From Delphinus delphis (taxonomy: Eukaryota; Chordata; Mammalia; Artiodactyla; Delphinidae), in the NCBI RefSeq assembly GCF_949987515.2, contig NW_027192651.1, positions 2,604,001 through 2,668,000 on the forward strand: 64,000 nucleotides of DNA, in the 5' to 3' direction. The position numbers and the translations under genes are program-made. Within the stretch, counting starts at the first letter, position 1, and every line of letters begins with the position of its first letter. Under the pieces are notes generated by a model. It was given only the letters and a program-made list of their open reading frames with translations. It searched no databases and had not been told where the DNA came from. This document shows positions 63,160 to 64,000 of the stretch, piece after piece.

Positions 63160-64000
63160 CTAACTGAAATAAGTCACACAGAAAAAGAAACATCATAAGA
63201 TATCACTAATACACGGAATGTAAACTTGGCTACACAGGAACTGCATTCCAAAACAGAACAGGGTCTCAAATTTAGAAAACCAACTTATGCTTGCTTAAGG
63301 GGAAAGGTGAGTTGGGGTGCTGCATAAAACCAGAGATTGAAATGAGCACAGATAAAGTTCCTTAAGCCAAATATGGAATAGACAAGAGCTACTCCTTGCT
63401 CAACGAAATGGACTCAACACCCCATATTAAACGCCTAAGAATGTACCTGACTAGTAAGTATCTTAAAACCTATGGATTGCTATGTCTCCAAAAGAGAATC
63501 AAGCATGTGTACAGGGGCATAAACGCAGCAGTGATAGGATTGGAGAGGTTCGGTGAGCAAATGAAGACCCTTTGAAGTCATATTGCATGGTACCCATTCC
63601 ACGGGTCTCAACTCTCCAGGTTTAAGGTATTCTTCCTTCAGCTAAAACATGCATGTGGAACCCAAGTATGATCAACCATGTGAACGGGAGACGTGTTCAA
63701 ATATGTCTCAGTTTTCCTCCCCTGGTACTCGGGTGCAACATTCCAGACGCTTTACTAACACTCTTCCGACTTGGAGAGTCAGTCCCTTTAACCTCCTGTT
63801 TGGCCCAGTTTGCAATTTCTGCGGAAGATGAACAGGAATAGCGAGAACCAATGAGAGACTAGCTGGAGGTGTCTGGACGGGCAAATTTAACTCTCATTTC
63901 CCACCAGGAAGAGGAATTAACCAAAGGCTCAGCGTGCCGTGCCGGAACCAGATTAGGGCCTGAAGCCATCCTGCGGTGTTGCGGCCAGGTCACAAGAAAG
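63160..64000 (+). repeat. Satellite monomer 41 (truncated by window end)
   Basis: Only the first 841 bp are present, ending before the palindrome. The head has CACTAAT but GCATTCC instead of GAATTCC, so the EcoRI site is lost. CTCTTCCGACTTGG near 63761 is private. Confidence 0.95.

Larger units (their letters stand above)
1..64000 (+). repeat. Tandem satellite array, 1579-bp monomer (common cetacean satellite type)
   Basis: The same ~1579-bp sequence recurs head to tail from the first base to the last, giving 40 full copies and one partial copy. The spacing of a fixed anchor (the central palindrome) ranges from 1577 to 1581 bp and averages 1579 bp over 39 intervals. No unique sequence interrupts the array, so it extends beyond both ends. 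HindIII (AAGCTT in GCAAGCTTGC) recurs once per monomer in 39 of 40 copies, and PstI (CTGCAG) recurs in every copy checked, so digestion would give a 1.58-kb ladder. Length and content match what I recall of the common cetacean satellite described from killer whale as a 1579-bp repeat; this is recall, not a search. Its cellular role is probably heterochromatic or pericentromeric, which is inferred from the class of repeat. Confidence 0.95.

Overview
This window is one uninterrupted tandem satellite array and holds no recognisable protein-coding gene, RNA gene or unique flanking DNA. It contains 40 complete head-to-tail monomers and a truncated 41st. Monomer length is 1577-1581 bp, averaging 1579 bp over 39 intervals, and all copies lie in the same orientation. 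The monomer phase used here starts at the conserved CTAACTGAA motif at base 1 and is arbitrary.

The repeat matches, from memory, the 'common cetacean satellite', reported at about 1579 bp in killer whale and about 1750 bp in baleen whales. Monomer length, sequence character and an artiodactyl/cetacean-type LINE-1 3' segment together suggest an odontocete genome, most likely a delphinid or close relative. The locus is probably constitutive heterochromatin. The species cannot be read from the window.

Each monomer is a mosaic. (1) About 430 bp spanning the drawn junction (offsets ~1440-1579 and 1-~300) resembles a LINE-1 3' UTR in sense orientation. (2) Offsets ~330-1046 and ~1119-1440 are unassigned. 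(3) Offsets ~1047-1118 hold a 72-bp palindrome with 36-bp arms and no spacer, perfect in 30 of 40 copies by eye and resembling a mariner-type palindromic MITE.

Above the monomer there is layered history. Monomers 1-6 alternate in a two-monomer pattern. Monomers 13-16 are serial single-monomer duplications. Bases ~24110-32005 and ~32006-39901 are near-identical five-monomer blocks of exactly 7896 bp each. Monomers 26-27 and 28-29 form a duplicated dimer. The L1-derived part exists in linked haplotypes that run across the junction, and five junctions carry a strongly diverged 89-bp form that looks closer to the L1 ancestor.

The short ORFs that recur in every monomer are by-products of array homogenisation, not genes. 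The noteworthy content is structural: the conserved palindrome, the transposon origin of the repeat, and readable traces of unequal crossover and gene conversion.
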